Part shown: one piece after another, positions 25,019-34,092 of the stretch | Layout of the letters: every line of letters begins with the position of its first letter | Numbering within the stretch: the stretch's first letter is position 1 | Source of the DNA: Sphingobacteriaceae bacterium | GTDB taxonomy: Bacteria > Bacteroidota > Bacteroidia > Sphingobacteriales > Sphingobacteriaceae | NCBI GenBank assembly: GCA_014380615.1 | Contig: JACMJM010000014.1 | Span: 1 to 64,000, forward strand | DNA: 64,000 nucleotides | Direction: 5' to 3' | The notes under the pieces: generated by a model | What the model was told of the DNA's origin: nothing | Databases searched by the model: none | The model's input: the letters and a program-made list of their open reading frames with translations, nothing else | Program-made: the position numbers and the translations under genes

Positions 25019-26497
25019 TTAAAAAGTTGTTTGCTCTTTAGTACTTCTACTGCTAAGCAGCAACAAAAGATACGTAATTAAAGCGTTGTAAATAATAAGT
25101 TCGAAACCTATCGCGTATCCCATCCATGGCTTAGAATATTTATCTAAAATCCAGCATAATGCGGGAGACAGGATACAAATAAAAGGCACGAGTTTATCGG
25201 TTACTCCGCGCTTTGTAAGCATCCCGAAGGCAAATAATCCCAAAAGAGGTCCGTAAGTATAGCCAGCTGCCCTAAAGATTGATTTAACTACAGAATCATC
25301 GTTTATAACCCTGAAGCCCAAGATTACCAAAAGCATCAGAACCGAAAAAACAACATGAACCATGTGCCTGGTGCGAACTAATTTTGCTGAGTTTTGGTCT
25401 TTTTTCTTATCAAAATTTAGAAAGTCGATACAAAAAGATGTGGTTAAGGCGGTTAAGGCGGAGTCTGTTGTGGCAAAGGTTGCGGCGGTTAATCCAGCCA
25501 TAAAAATAATCGCCGGAATTATATTGAGATGGTTTAAAGCAATTTCAGGAAATAAATAATCTGGTGTTTTCATTGCCGACACATCAATGTTATTTTGTGC
25601 CGCGAACAGGTAAAGCAACGCACCTACACTTAAAAAAAAGATATTGATCACCACGAAAATCCCGGTAAAGGTGAGCATGTTTTTCTTGGCTTCGTCGATA
25701 TTTTTACAGCTGAGGTTCTTCTGCATCAAATCCTGATCCAGACCGGTCATGGCTATCGTAACAAATATTCCGCCGATAAACTGCTTTAGAAAGTGTGAGG
25801 TTGTGCCCATAAAATCTTCCCAAAAAAAGATCTTCGAGTAAGAACTTTCTTTTACTGCCTCGAAGGTTTCGGCAATATTAAGATCTAGTCTTTGCGAAAT
25901 AAATATAATAGAAAGTACAACCGAGAGTAGTAAAAATGTAGTTTGAAGAGTATCTGTTATGATGATAGTTTTTAAGCCCCCTTTAAAAGTATATAACCAT
26001 ATTAGAATCAGGCATAAAGATATGGTAACCCAGAAAGGAACGTTCCAGGCATCAAAAATAAAACGCTGAAGCACTATGCCTACCAGGTACAAGCGAAATG
26101 CCGAACCAATTGTACGGGAGATAAGAAAGATCATGGCCCCCGATTTATAGCTCCAGAAACCTAATCTCTTTTCAAGATAGGTATAGATGGATACCAGATT
26201 CATCCGGTAATAGAGCGGGAGTAAAACCGTGGCAATGAAGATAAAACCAACAGCATTACCCAGTACAAACTGGAAATAACCGAAGCCTCCTGTTCCAACC
26301 GCGCCCGGTACAGAAATGAAGGTAACACCAGATAAAGCTGTCCCGATCATCCCAAAGGCTACCAAATACCATTTTGAGTTTCGGTTAGCGATAAAAAAGG
26401 TTGAGTTATCAGATGATTTCCGTGAGGTAAAATAAGATACTACGATAAGCATCACAAAATATCCAATTATAAATGTTAGTAATATTCCCGGCGACAT
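25019..26497 (-). CDS. Sodium:solute symporter (SSS family)
   Basis: A 492-residue transporter with about 13 helices. Early motifs SSDNSTFFIANRNSKWYLV and GMIGTALSGVTFISVPGAVG and the later AGLTAATFATTDSALTALTT region (Na2-site serines and threonines) are typical of the SSS/LeuT-fold family. It should import a solute with Na+. The substrate cannot be read from the sequence. Divergent from recR, with 59 bases between starts. Confidence 0.9.
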   Translation of the reverse strand: MSPGILLTFIIGYFVMLIVVSYFTSRKSSDNSTFFIANRNSKWYLVAFGMIGTALSGVTFISVPGAVGTGGFGYFQFVLGNAVGFIFIATVLLPLYYRMNLVSIYTYLEKRLGFWSYKSGAMIFLISRTIGSAFRLYLVGIVLQRFIFDAWNVPFWVTISLCLILIWLYTFKGGLKTIIITDTLQTTFLLLSVVLSIIFISQRLDLNIAETFEAVKESSYSKIFFWEDFMGTTSHFLKQFIGGIFVTIAMTGLDQDLMQKNLSCKNIDEAKKNMLTFTGIFVVINIFFLSVGALLYLFAAQNNIDVSAMKTPDYLFPEIALNHLNIIPAIIFMAGLTAATFATTDSALTALTTSFCIDFLNFDKKKDQNSAKLVRTRHMVHVVFSVLMLLVILGFRVINDDSVVKSIFRAAGYTYGPLLGLFAFGMLTKRGVTDKLVPFICILSPALCWILDKYSKPWMGYAIGFELIIYNALITYLLLLLSSRSTKEQTTF

Positions 26498-26556
26498 AGT
26501 TTAATATTGAGTTCTAAATGTAATAAGATAATCAGTGTAATCATTATTTTTACGCA

Positions 26557-27171
26557 ATGAATTTCTCTTCCCGCTTACTCGAAAACGCCGTTGCCGAATT
26601 TGCTAAGCTTCCGGGTGTGGGACAAAAAACCGCTTTACGACTTGTTCTTCATCTGCTTAACCAACCCTCACCGGATGTAGACAGATTTAGCGACGCTCTT
26701 ACTCGTTTAAAAAGAGAAATCCGCTTTTGTGAAGTCTGCAAAAATATTTCAGACAGCTCAGTTTGCGAAATCTGCTCGAGTAAGAAACGAGATAAATCAT
26801 TAGTTTGTTTGGTTGAAGACACTCGTGATGTAATGGCTATCGAAAACACCAATCAGTTTAACGGTGTTTACCATGTGCTTGGCGGATTGATTTCACCCAT
26901 GGACGGCATCGGCCCCTCCGACCTAAACATCGAGTCGATTGTAGAACGAGTTAAGGCGGGCGAAATACAAGAGGTTATCCTTGCATTAAGTGCTACCATG
27001 GAAGGAGATACAACAATCTTCTATCTGTATAAAAAACTCAAAGATTTTCCTATTAAGTTCAGCACCATTGCAAGAGGTATAGCTTTTGGTGGTGAGATCG
27101 AATATGTTGATGAAATAACTTTAGGTCGGTCGATTGTAACAAGAGTGCCTTACGAGAACTCTTTGAAATAA
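26557..27171 (+). CDS. recR: Recombination mediator RecR
   Basis: A 204-residue RecR. N-terminal helix-hairpin-helix ([17 protein letters not shown]), a four-cysteine zinc finger ([18 protein letters not shown]) and the Toprim domain ([26 protein letters not shown]) ending in [10 protein letters not shown] are all present at family positions. With RecF and RecO it loads RecA on gapped DNA; neither partner is in the window. ATG start, complete. Confidence 0.96.
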   Translation: MNFSSRLLENAVAEFAKLPGVGQKTALRLVLHLLNQPSPDVDRFSDALTRLKREIRFCEVCKNISDSSVCEICSSKKRDKSLVCLVEDTRDVMAIENTNQFNGVYHVLGGLISPMDGIGPSDLNIESIVERVKAGEIQEVILALSATMEGDTTIFYLYKKLKDFPIKFSTIARGIAFGGEIEYVDEITLGRSIVTRVPYENSLK

Positions 27172-27182
27172 ATATGGAGAAG

Positions 27183-27232
27183 CATTGCCGCTTTACCTTT
27201 CAGCTTTTACCTTTGAGCTTTCAGTCTTAACC
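27183..27232 (+). repeat. Degenerate CTTT(C/G)AGCTTT low-complexity tract
   Basis: Between recR and the SDR gene, TTTACCTTTCAGCTTTTACC and TTTGAGCTTTCAGTCTT form a degenerate direct repeat of roughly 17 bases. It keeps the SDR frame open upstream but reads as low-complexity DNA, so it is treated as intergenic. Confidence 0.5.
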
Positions 27233-28048
27233 ATGTCTTTAAAAAACAAAACTGTTATTATAACAGGCGCATCATCCGGAATAGGAAAAGCCTGCGCAGA
27301 AGAATTTGCCCGCCAGGGAGCTAACCTTGTATTAGGAGCCCGCCAGTATGTAACTCTTTGCGAAATTACTGAGAGCCTTGAAAGCAGGTATGGAATTAAG
27401 GCCATCGCAGTTCAATGCGATGTTGCGAAAGAAGATGAGTGCATGTTTCTGATTAAGCAGGCACTGGTAGCATTTAACCGGATTGATGTTTTAATTAATA
27501 ACGCAGGCATAAGTATGCGTGCCTTGTTTAATGATCTTGATCTGGTTGTGATAAAAAACCTGATGGATGTAAATTTCTGGGGTACCGTTTACTGCACCAA
27601 ATATGCTCTTCCCGAATTATTAAAAAACAAGGGTTCTGTAGTGGGCGTTTCCTCTATAGCAGGATACCGGGGCTTGCCTGGAAGAACAGGATATTCGGCA
27701 TCTAAATTTGCGATGAACGGATTCCTTGAAGCGCTTAGGGTTGAAAATTTGAAAACAGGCCTTCATGTAATGATCGCCGCTCCAGGTTTTACGGCCTCCA
27801 ATATCCGCAATACTGCACTTGCTAAAGACGGAGCATCACAGGGTGAAACAAGCATGGACGAGGGCAAAATGATGACCGCCGATGTGGTGGCGAAAATTAT
27901 TGTGAACGGTGTGATAGAACGAAAAAGAACTTTAATAATGACCGCTCAAGGAAAACTTGCGGTATTAATGAATAAGCTTTTACCAGCCTGGGTGGATAAA
28001 AAAGTATTTGAACTTTTTGCGAAGGAAAAAGATCCTCTGATAAAATAG
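27233..28048 (+). CDS. Short-chain dehydrogenase/reductase
   Basis: A 271-residue classical SDR. The cofactor motif TGASSGIG is at residues 11-18, NNAG appears in LINNAGISM, the catalytic serine in VSSIAGYRG and the YxxxK motif in GYSASKFAM. The open frame extends to 27185, but the extra residues come from the low-complexity tract; ATG 27233 starts MSLKNKTVIITGA as expected. Substrate unknown. Probably read with recR; a strong terminator follows. Confidence 0.9.
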   Translation: MSLKNKTVIITGASSGIGKACAEEFARQGANLVLGARQYVTLCEITESLESRYGIKAIAVQCDVAKEDECMFLIKQALVAFNRIDVLINNAGISMRALFNDLDLVVIKNLMDVNFWGTVYCTKYALPELLKNKGSVVGVSSIAGYRGLPGRTGYSASKFAMNGFLEALRVENLKTGLHVMIAAPGFTASNIRNTALAKDGASQGETSMDEGKMMTADVVAKIIVNGVIERKRTLIMTAQGKLAVLMNKLLPAWVDKKVFELFAKEKDPLIK

Positions 28049-28054
28049 CAATAA

Positions 28055-28092
28055 AAAAAACAGGGATGTACTTTCATACATCCCTGTTTTTT
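28055..28092. terminator. Bidirectional terminator between SDR and lyase genes
   Basis: AAAAACAGGGATGTA-CTTTCA-TACATCCCTGTTTTT: 15 paired bases with A-run on one side and T-run on the other, placed between two convergent genes. It can stop transcription from both. Confidence 0.93.
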
Positions 28093-28104
28093 ATGAGTTT
28101 AAAC

Positions 28105-30735
28105 TTATTGCTTAATCACCTTGAAGGTTTCTATCTTTAAGCCATTTTTAACAGTTATAAAGTAAACACCGGGAGCCAGATTCGATCCTGCTTTCACTTC
28201 ATTCTCTCCCTCTCCTTTCTCTATTACCTTACCAAGCTGGTCGGCTATGTTATAAGTGAATTTACCTGCAACACTTAGATTAAAGACGTTTGAAGATGGG
28301 TTGGGATAAACTTTTAACGTATTGTTCTCAACAGCCGCATTAAGTTCTCCAAGCAATAAAGTACCCTCGTTTACCGCCATCGTTACACCAGAACAACTTA
28401 ATACGGTAGGCGCATTTCCGGTTACTTTCAAGTAATCAATATTCGACAAACCTGTAGCCGTTGTAGCTTCCAATCTGATTGTGTTTTGACCCGCGGCTAA
28501 GTTTACATTGATAGAAACCTCAACCCATGTTGTAAAATCGGTCGTAGCATTAAAATCAATATTCGAAACCATTTGGGTTCCGTTAACTAACAATCTTGCG
28601 GGCCTGTTTGCGCCGCTACCATTTGAGTGGCGCCAGGTTAGCGTATAAGCTCCGGCAGCGGGCGCATTAATTCTCCATACCGCACCTGCACCCACGGCAT
28701 TATTAGTATTTATGAATCCGGTGCCTGTGAATCCGGCATTGTTATTATCGATTGTACCAGCTGTACTGCAAAATCCTGTAGTGTTTTCCTGGATAGTGAT
28801 ACTGCTACCGGGAGCGGTACCCGCCAAATAAATATTTGGTACCGGAATTGCGGCCATGCCACCGCCAAAATAGAAACTGGTATGCGGAGGCTGATTGTAC
28901 GCAGAGACTTGACCAGCAACCTGGCAACGATACTGTGGGTCGTGCATAAATGTGTAGAAACGATTTGCTGCGGGAATAGTGGTGGTGAAGATTAGTAACT
29001 TTGTATTGTCCGCACTTTTAAATACTACTTCTTCGCGCCAGTCACCCAAAATATCTGCCGAGAAATTAGGGTTTGCTTTACTTCCGTTAATCTGACCTGC
29101 TGTACCGTAGTTATAGAAGGAAATCAATCTTCCTACCCCGTTAATAGCGGGATCCCATTTATCGAGTTTTGTACCATCCAGAATCTCACGCTGAACGTCA
29201 CCATCCCACCATAATAAATGGTTCATCGTTGGCTTTGTAGCAGTAATTTGAGTACCTGTAACGGTGTATAAACCACCTGTGGCACCCCAGCACTCAAAAC
29301 CTTTGTAGCGGGGATCAATATCAGCGGCAACACCACGGCCAACATCACCTGTTCCGGGAACCGACCAAATCCGTGCGCCCGTTCTTCCGTCAGTTAAGCT
29401 AAGGCCAATTCCGCCATTGCTGCCAGCTTCTTCATGACACATCCAAACTTCCTGACCCGGTCTGTCGGGGTTCATGTCCGAAACATGAAGGGCATCGCCA
29501 TGGCCCAGTCCGTTAGAATATAATCCAGCTCCGGTGCCACTAACAGTACTTGAGCCGTTGTAAATATCATGTCTGCCATCGCCGTTGCCGTCTGCAACAC
29601 TTAACTGGTGATTACCTTCCCCGGCATAAGTACTATTGCCAGTAGTGTTACTGTCAAATGTCCATTTACGGGTTAGAGTACCATTTCGCCAATCCCATGC
29701 AGAACGTACTAAACGAGTGTAATATCCACGTCCAATAATTAATGAGGGACGAGTTCCGTCAACATAGGCAATTGTTGACACAAAGCGGTCAACACGATTA
29801 CCATGACAATCTCCCCAATCGCACACCGTTCCGCGGCCAGGTACAAAATCGGTGGTGGCCATGGCCGCACCAGTTTGTCCGTTGAAAATAGTTAAGAACT
29901 CAGGACCTGTAATAATACGGCCCTCGGAGTTTCTGTAATCAACGCTACCATTTCCGATAAGCTGACCAGTACCAGAACGGGTTCCATCAGCAGTTTTCAC
30001 CGCAACCTCAGCTTTTCCGTCGCCATCCAAATCGTATACCATTAATTGAGTATAGTGTCCGCCAGCGCGGATGTTACGACCAAGGTCAATTCTCCACAAA
30101 CGGGTTCCGTTTTGTTTATAAGCGTCGATATAGACATTACCTGTCCAGCCAGCCTGGGAATTATCCCTTGCATTGCTTGGGTTCCACAGCACAATAATCT
30201 CATACTCACCATCCCCATCTACATCACCCGGAGAGCAATCATTAGGGGCATAAGTATAATCTTGTCCGTTAGGATAACTTTCCACAACACCACCAACTGT
30301 TACTTCATACGGCGGTGTTCTTCCCGGAGGCGGCACTTGTAATCCCACTTCAAGAAATATTTGCCCCCACACAGTGGCTCCGGTTGATGCGGCCTGCTCA
30401 ACACCGCTGATAACCGGCCTTACAGTATAAGTACTGTTGGTAGTTACATTATCCACATAATTTGTTGAGGCGGTAATTGGAGTAGCATTAAGTTTGGTAG
30501 TTCCCCGATAAACATTAAATGCGATACTCGATGGATCAGTACCTAGTAAGCGCCAGCCTACATAGACCTGACTGGCACTTGTTCGTACAGCTACAACTCC
30601 CCGCCCCAGCCGTTCTACTTGTTTTTGTGCGAATACTGATGCATTTAAACTCAGGAACAAAATAATTAATAAAAATTTGAATAGAGATTTGGAGGCTCGT
30701 GAAACGCCCCGAGGTTGGGTAATTGTTTGGTTCAT
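28105..30735 (-). CDS. Secreted rhamnogalacturonan lyase (PL11-like) with CBM and T9SS tail
   Basis: An 876-residue exported enzyme. A signal peptide with a long n-region ends at VFAQ (about residue 37). The N-terminal beta-sandwich and catalytic propeller (about 40-620) match family PL11 rhamnogalacturonan lyases, with calcium-type loops DVDGDGEYE, DLDGDGKAE and DGNGDGRHD. A CBM6/35-like domain follows (about 650-775; GAVWRINAPAAGAYTLTWRH, TGLSNIDYLKVTG). The last 75 residues are a type IX secretion sorting domain (VYPNPSSNVFNLSV ... KIETFKVIKQ). It would cleave pectin backbone at or outside the cell surface. No SusCD pair is adjacent, so it is not in an evident polysaccharide-utilisation locus. 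Confidence 0.9.
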   Translation of the reverse strand: MNQTITQPRGVSRASKSLFKFLLIILFLSLNASVFAQKQVERLGRGVVAVRTSASQVYVGWRLLGTDPSSIAFNVYRGTTKLNATPITASTNYVDNVTTNSTYTVRPVISGVEQAASTGATVWGQIFLEVGLQVPPPGRTPPYEVTVGGVVESYPNGQDYTYAPNDCSPGDVDGDGEYEIIVLWNPSNARDNSQAGWTGNVYIDAYKQNGTRLWRIDLGRNIRAGGHYTQLMVYDLDGDGKAEVAVKTADGTRSGTGQLIGNGSVDYRNSEGRIITGPEFLTIFNGQTGAAMATTDFVPGRGTVCDWGDCHGNRVDRFVSTIAYVDGTRPSLIIGRGYYTRLVRSAWDWRNGTLTRKWTFDSNTTGNSTYAGEGNHQLSVADGNGDGRHDIYNGSSTVSGTGAGLYSNGLGHGDALHVSDMNPDRPGQEVWMCHEEAGSNGGIGLSLTDGRTGARIWSVPGTGDVGRGVAADIDPRYKGFECWGATGGLYTVTGTQITATKPTMNHLLWWDGDVQREILDGTKLDKWDPAINGVGRLISFYNYGTAGQINGSKANPNFSADILGDWREEVVFKSADNTKLLIFTTTIPAANRFYTFMHDPQYRCQVAGQVSAYNQPPHTSFYFGGGMAAIPVPNIYLAGTAPGSSITIQENTTGFCSTAGTIDNNNAGFTGTGFINTNNAVGAGAVWRINAPAAGAYTLTWRHSNGSGANRPARLLVNGTQMVSNIDFNATTDFTTWVEVSINVNLAAGQNTIRLEATTATGLSNIDYLKVTGNAPTVLSCSGVTMAVNEGTLLLGELNAAVENNTLKVYPNPSSNVFNLSVAGKFTYNIADQLGKVIEKGEGENEVKAGSNLAPGVYFITVKNGLKIETFKVIKQ

Positions 30736-31126
30736 ACGCTTTTTATATTGGTTTATAATGAATTAATGGGATTCATATTTTTTACCAAAAAATACCACGC
30801 ATGCGCAACACACTTATCGCACGTTTTCTTAAGATAAATTCAAATTGCTTTCGCGAGTTTATTATGGTTATTCGAATTTGATTTTTTTTTTAAAGATCAT
30901 CATCCTGCACCTTACTGCCTTCTGAAAAAAATGTGCGGAGTTATTATAACCAGATATTCTTTAAAAGCATCTTAGTAACGTTTAAAGTCGGAATTTAAAC
31001 ATCCTCACCACCTCGCCGGGCTTGAAAATATGTTAACATAGTATCAATTCCAGTTAATTTAATTGTAGGTTAAGCTGGTTTTTTGGATAAAATACTTTGG
31101 TTAAATGTGCGGAAACACCCGACACA
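30736..31126. promoter_or_regulatory. Upstream region of the lyase gene with AT inverted repeat
   Basis: About 390 bases with no gene. Close to the lyase start is a perfect inverted repeat TATTTTTT-ACC-AAAAAATA (30776-30794), followed by the self-complementary TTGCGCATGCG-type site (CGCATGCG, 30798-30805). Both could bind a regulator; neither is assigned. The rest shows no structure I can name. Confidence 0.4.
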
Positions 31127-32026
31127 TTAATGAAGGGGCCTTCTTTTAATTATACCACCGTTCGTTTCTGTGATCACATTCATTACAATAAACGCCTTTC
31201 GGTCTATCATTTTAACTACTTCTTTAATTTTTGTCACTTCAAGCCTGGTTACAACGGTAAATATTATATCTATATCTTTTTCGTCGTAATGGTTATTACC
31301 GTAGCCGCGTTCGCCCTTATAAATTGTAACTCCACGGCCTAATTCGTGTATAATCGCCTCTCTGATTTCCCTGCTGCGGGCAGAAACTATGGTAACACCA
31401 GTGTATTCTTCAATACCCTGAATGATAAAATCGACCGTTTTAGATGCCGACAGGTAAGTAAGAATTGAATAGAGTGCCGCTTCTATACTTAGCACAAAAG
31501 CCGCAAGGCAAAAAATCGCGACATTGATAAGAAGAATAATATCGCCGATGGAGAAAACGCTTCTTTTGTTGATATAAACGGCTATTATTTCTGTTCCATC
31601 TAAAACGCAACCACCCCTCATGGCTAAGCCGATACCCGCCCCCAGAAAAAAGCCTCCGAAAATCGCTATCAATAATTTATCATCAGTTATAACCGGAAAG
31701 GTAAAGAAGTAAATTACAAGTGCCAAAGCCACAACCGCAATAAGAGTATTGTAAGCAAACCTCCTACCGATCTGCTTTACCCCTATTAAAACGAACGGGA
31801 TATTAAAGAGAATAAGCCATATTGAAACCGGAATTTCCATATTCCCCGAACGAGAGATATGATTGGCCAGCAAAGATAAACCTGTTACTCCCCCATCGAT
31901 AAAACCGTTTGGAAGTAAAAAGCCTTTTAATCCAAAAGCGGCGAGTAAAACACCGATGGCAACCAGTGTCCAATTACCTATGCGTTTCCTTACCGAAATG
32001 ATATATTTTGTCCGTCTGCTCTTCAT
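31127..32026 (-). CDS. YitT family membrane protein
   Basis: A 299-residue protein. Five to six helices in the first 200 residues (start IGVLLAAFGLKGFLLPNGFIDGGVTGLSLL is the YitT hallmark; the related GAGIGLAMRGGCVLDGTEI also fits) are followed by the soluble C-terminal DUF2179-type domain (ITIVSARSREIREAIIHELG, YGNNHYDEKDIDIIFTVVTR). Function of the family is not settled. Monocistronic by position. Confidence 0.9.
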   Translation of the reverse strand: MKSRRTKYIISVRKRIGNWTLVAIGVLLAAFGLKGFLLPNGFIDGGVTGLSLLANHISRSGNMEIPVSIWLILFNIPFVLIGVKQIGRRFAYNTLIAVVALALVIYFFTFPVITDDKLLIAIFGGFFLGAGIGLAMRGGCVLDGTEIIAVYINKRSVFSIGDIILLINVAIFCLAAFVLSIEAALYSILTYLSASKTVDFIIQGIEEYTGVTIVSARSREIREAIIHELGRGVTIYKGERGYGNNHYDEKDIDIIFTVVTRLEVTKIKEVVKMIDRKAFIVMNVITETNGGIIKRRPLH

Positions 32027-32263
32027 GAAACGCTAAAATAGGTTATTTAAGCTATTTTAAGAATGTTTTCCTAAATGTAAAGTAGAAACCAAACTACCAA
32101 CTTAAAAATTGTTACAGCCAGATTTTAAAGGCCTTCCAATCTCTGTACCTGCATAACCGTTGCTTTCTGAAGAATCAAAACATTCAAAAACAACACCTGC
32201 CCGACTCCTTAAATAAACTATCTATACAGGTGGATCGTCCTTTAAAATAAAATTGAATAAAGT

Positions 32264-32295
32264 TTTGCAGAGCACAAAAGATATAATCATATTTG
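32264..32295 (+). promoter_or_regulatory. Promoter of the trp leader
   Basis: TTTG ending at 32267 and CATATTTG at 32288-32295 are 20 bases apart, matching the Bacteroidota TTG-N19-21-TAnnTTTG pattern with one mismatch. Transcription would start close to 32300, just before the leader ATG at 32308. Confidence 0.65.
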
Positions 32296-32307
32296 TAACA
32301 CTTAGAG

Positions 32308-32361
32308 ATGAAAAGAACAACAGTATATATTTCTTTATGGTGGCAAATGTTAACTCGTTAG
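32308..32361 (+). CDS. trpL: trp operon leader peptide with tandem Trp codons
   Basis: Frame MKRTTVYISLWWQMLTR (17 residues) ending in TAG. Codons 11 and 12 are TGG TGG (32338-32343). It starts within 15 bases of the predicted transcription start and lies 38 bases before an intrinsic terminator that precedes trpD. AGCAA at 32360-32364, overlapping the stop codon, can pair with TTGCT in the left arm of the terminator. A ribosome stalled at the Trp codons would leave AGCAA free to disrupt the terminator; one that reaches the stop codon would cover it. That is classic transcription attenuation by tryptophan supply. The mechanism is inferred, the elements are directly visible. Confidence 0.85.
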   Translation: MKRTTVYISLWWQMLTR

Positions 32362-32398
32362 CAATTCCATAGGTATATATTTAAAATGAAATAAACCA

Positions 32399-32427
32399 GG
32401 GTTGCTTTAAAAGCAACCTTTTTTTTT
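32399..32427 (+). terminator. Attenuator terminator before trpD
   Basis: GGTTGCTTTAAAAGCAACC forms an 8-9 bp stem and is followed by nine T. It ends 17 bases before the trpD ATG and follows the Trp-codon leader peptide, so it is the conditional terminator of the operon rather than the end of an upstream gene. Confidence 0.9.
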
Positions 32428-32443
32428 GCCCGCACACCATCAG

Positions 32444-33436
32444 ATGAAAGAAATACTTAATCACTTATTTGAGAATAGAACTTTTACGCAAAAGCAAGCG
32501 AAAGATATACTTACTAATATCGCTACCGGAAAATACAACCCTTCGCAAATGGCGGCGTTTTTAACCGCTTACTGTATGCGAACCATAACGGTAGAAGAGC
32601 TTGAGGGTTTTAGAGATGCCATGCTCGATCTTTGTTTAGATACCGGGCTTGATGGTTATGATTTAATTGATTTATGCGGAACCGGCGGTGATGGAAAAAA
32701 TACATTTAATATCTCAACTCTTGCTTCTTTTATTGTGGCGGGTGCGGGTTATAAAGTGGCAAAACATGGCAATTACGGAGTTTCTTCGGGATGTGGTTCT
32801 TCGAATGTGATGGAATATCTGGGCTATCAGTTTACCAATGATACCGGAAAATTAAAGCGGAGTTTGGATGAGGCCGGAATTTGCTTTCTGCATGCTCCCT
32901 TATTTCATCCGGCTATGAAAACCCTTGCACCTATTCGAAAAGAATTGGGCGTAAAAACTTTTGTTAATATGCTGGGCCCTATGGTTAATCCTTCAAGGCC
33001 GCGTTATCAGATAGTGGGGGTTTTTAGCCTCGAGCTAGCAAGAATATATGCTTATTTATATCAGAAATCATCTAAACAATATACTATTTTACATGATTTA
33101 GGTGGGTATGATGAGATCTCACTCACAAATAGTTTTAAAACATTTACTAATCAGGGAGAAAAAATTCTGAGCATTGAAAGTCTGGGATTTAAAAAGATTT
33201 CACCAGAATTGATTACCGGTGGCGAAACAGTAGCAGATTCCGCAAAAATTTTTACCAACATCATCAACGGAAACGGGACATCCGAACAAGTTAATACGGT
33301 TCTTTGCAATGCCGCGATGGCAATCAAAACCATACATCCCGAAAAGAGTTTTTCCGACTGCTTTTATATCGCTGAAGAGTCTTTGCTAAGTAAGAAAGCT
33401 ATAAACAGTTTTAACGCCTTACTATCCATAAAATAA
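32444..33436 (+). CDS. trpD: Anthranilate phosphoribosyltransferase
   Basis: A 330-residue TrpD that joins anthranilate to PRPP in tryptophan synthesis. The glycine-rich PRPP motif CGTGGDGKNTFNIST, KHGNYGVSSGCGSSNVME and LGPMVNPSRP are intact. The frame is open to TTG 32426, inside the terminator tail; ATG 32444 is the sensible start. First gene of trpDFBA, directly behind the attenuator. Normally preceded by trpE and trpG, which are missing from the window. Confidence 0.95.
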   Translation: MKEILNHLFENRTFTQKQAKDILTNIATGKYNPSQMAAFLTAYCMRTITVEELEGFRDAMLDLCLDTGLDGYDLIDLCGTGGDGKNTFNISTLASFIVAGAGYKVAKHGNYGVSSGCGSSNVMEYLGYQFTNDTGKLKRSLDEAGICFLHAPLFHPAMKTLAPIRKELGVKTFVNMLGPMVNPSRPRYQIVGVFSLELARIYAYLYQKSSKQYTILHDLGGYDEISLTNSFKTFTNQGEKILSIESLGFKKISPELITGGETVADSAKIFTNIINGNGTSEQVNTVLCNAAMAIKTIHPEKSFSDCFYIAEESLLSKKAINSFNALLSIK

Positions 33437-34077
33437 TGCTCAGACCTAATATAAAAATCAAGGTATGCGGAATGCGGGATACGGAGAACATCCACCAACT
33501 TGCAGCTATACAGCCGGATTATATGGGTTTTATATTCTATGAAAAGTCGAAACGTTATGTAGAATCTCTGGATAGGTTGAAATTAGGAAACCTGCCTGCC
33601 TCAATAAAAAAAACCGGGGTTTTTGTAGATGCGGCGATTGAAGAAATAGAAGCGAAAATTTCATTATATAAACTAGAAGCCATTCAACTGCATGGCCAGG
33701 AAACACCGGAGTTTTGCGGGTTACTTAAGCAAGCCGGACTTGAAGTAATTAAAGCATTCGGGGTTGACAATCAATTCGATTTCAATTTGTTAAATAGATA
33801 TGATGAAGCTGTAGATTACTTTTTATTTGATACCAAAACCGATAAACACGGCGGTTCGGGAATGGTGTTTGATTGGAACCTGCTTCAAAATTACACGTTA
33901 AGTAAACCCTATTTTTTAAGCGGAGGTTTAGACACCGAACACCTTAATGAATTATTAAACATACCAGATCAAAGGCTTTATGCTTTAGATCTAAATAGTC
34001 GATTCGAGCTTGAACCAGGCCTGAAAGACATTCAAAAACTGACATCATTTTTTAATGCTATAAGAATCCCCGTTTAG
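33436..34077 (+). CDS. trpF: Phosphoribosylanthranilate isomerase
   Basis: A 213-residue TIM-barrel isomerase converting PRA to CdRP. The active-site cysteine sits in KVCGMRD, the catalytic Asp is in GVFVDAA, and LHGQE and LSGGLD are present as in the family. The ATG overlaps the trpD TAA (TAATG). trpC, which usually lies between trpD and trpF in this phylum, is absent from this operon. Confidence 0.94.
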   Translation: MLRPNIKIKVCGMRDTENIHQLAAIQPDYMGFIFYEKSKRYVESLDRLKLGNLPASIKKTGVFVDAAIEEIEAKISLYKLEAIQLHGQETPEFCGLLKQAGLEVIKAFGVDNQFDFNLLNRYDEAVDYFLFDTKTDKHGGSGMVFDWNLLQNYTLSKPYFLSGGLDTEHLNELLNIPDQRLYALDLNSRFELEPGLKDIQKLTSFFNAIRIPV

Positions 34078-34092
34078 GGGTTGGAGGACACT

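Noticed and set aside
31097..31342. 81-codon frame on the plus strand over the yitT 3' end
   Set aside because: It runs antisense to the well-supported YitT C-terminal domain and has no family features.
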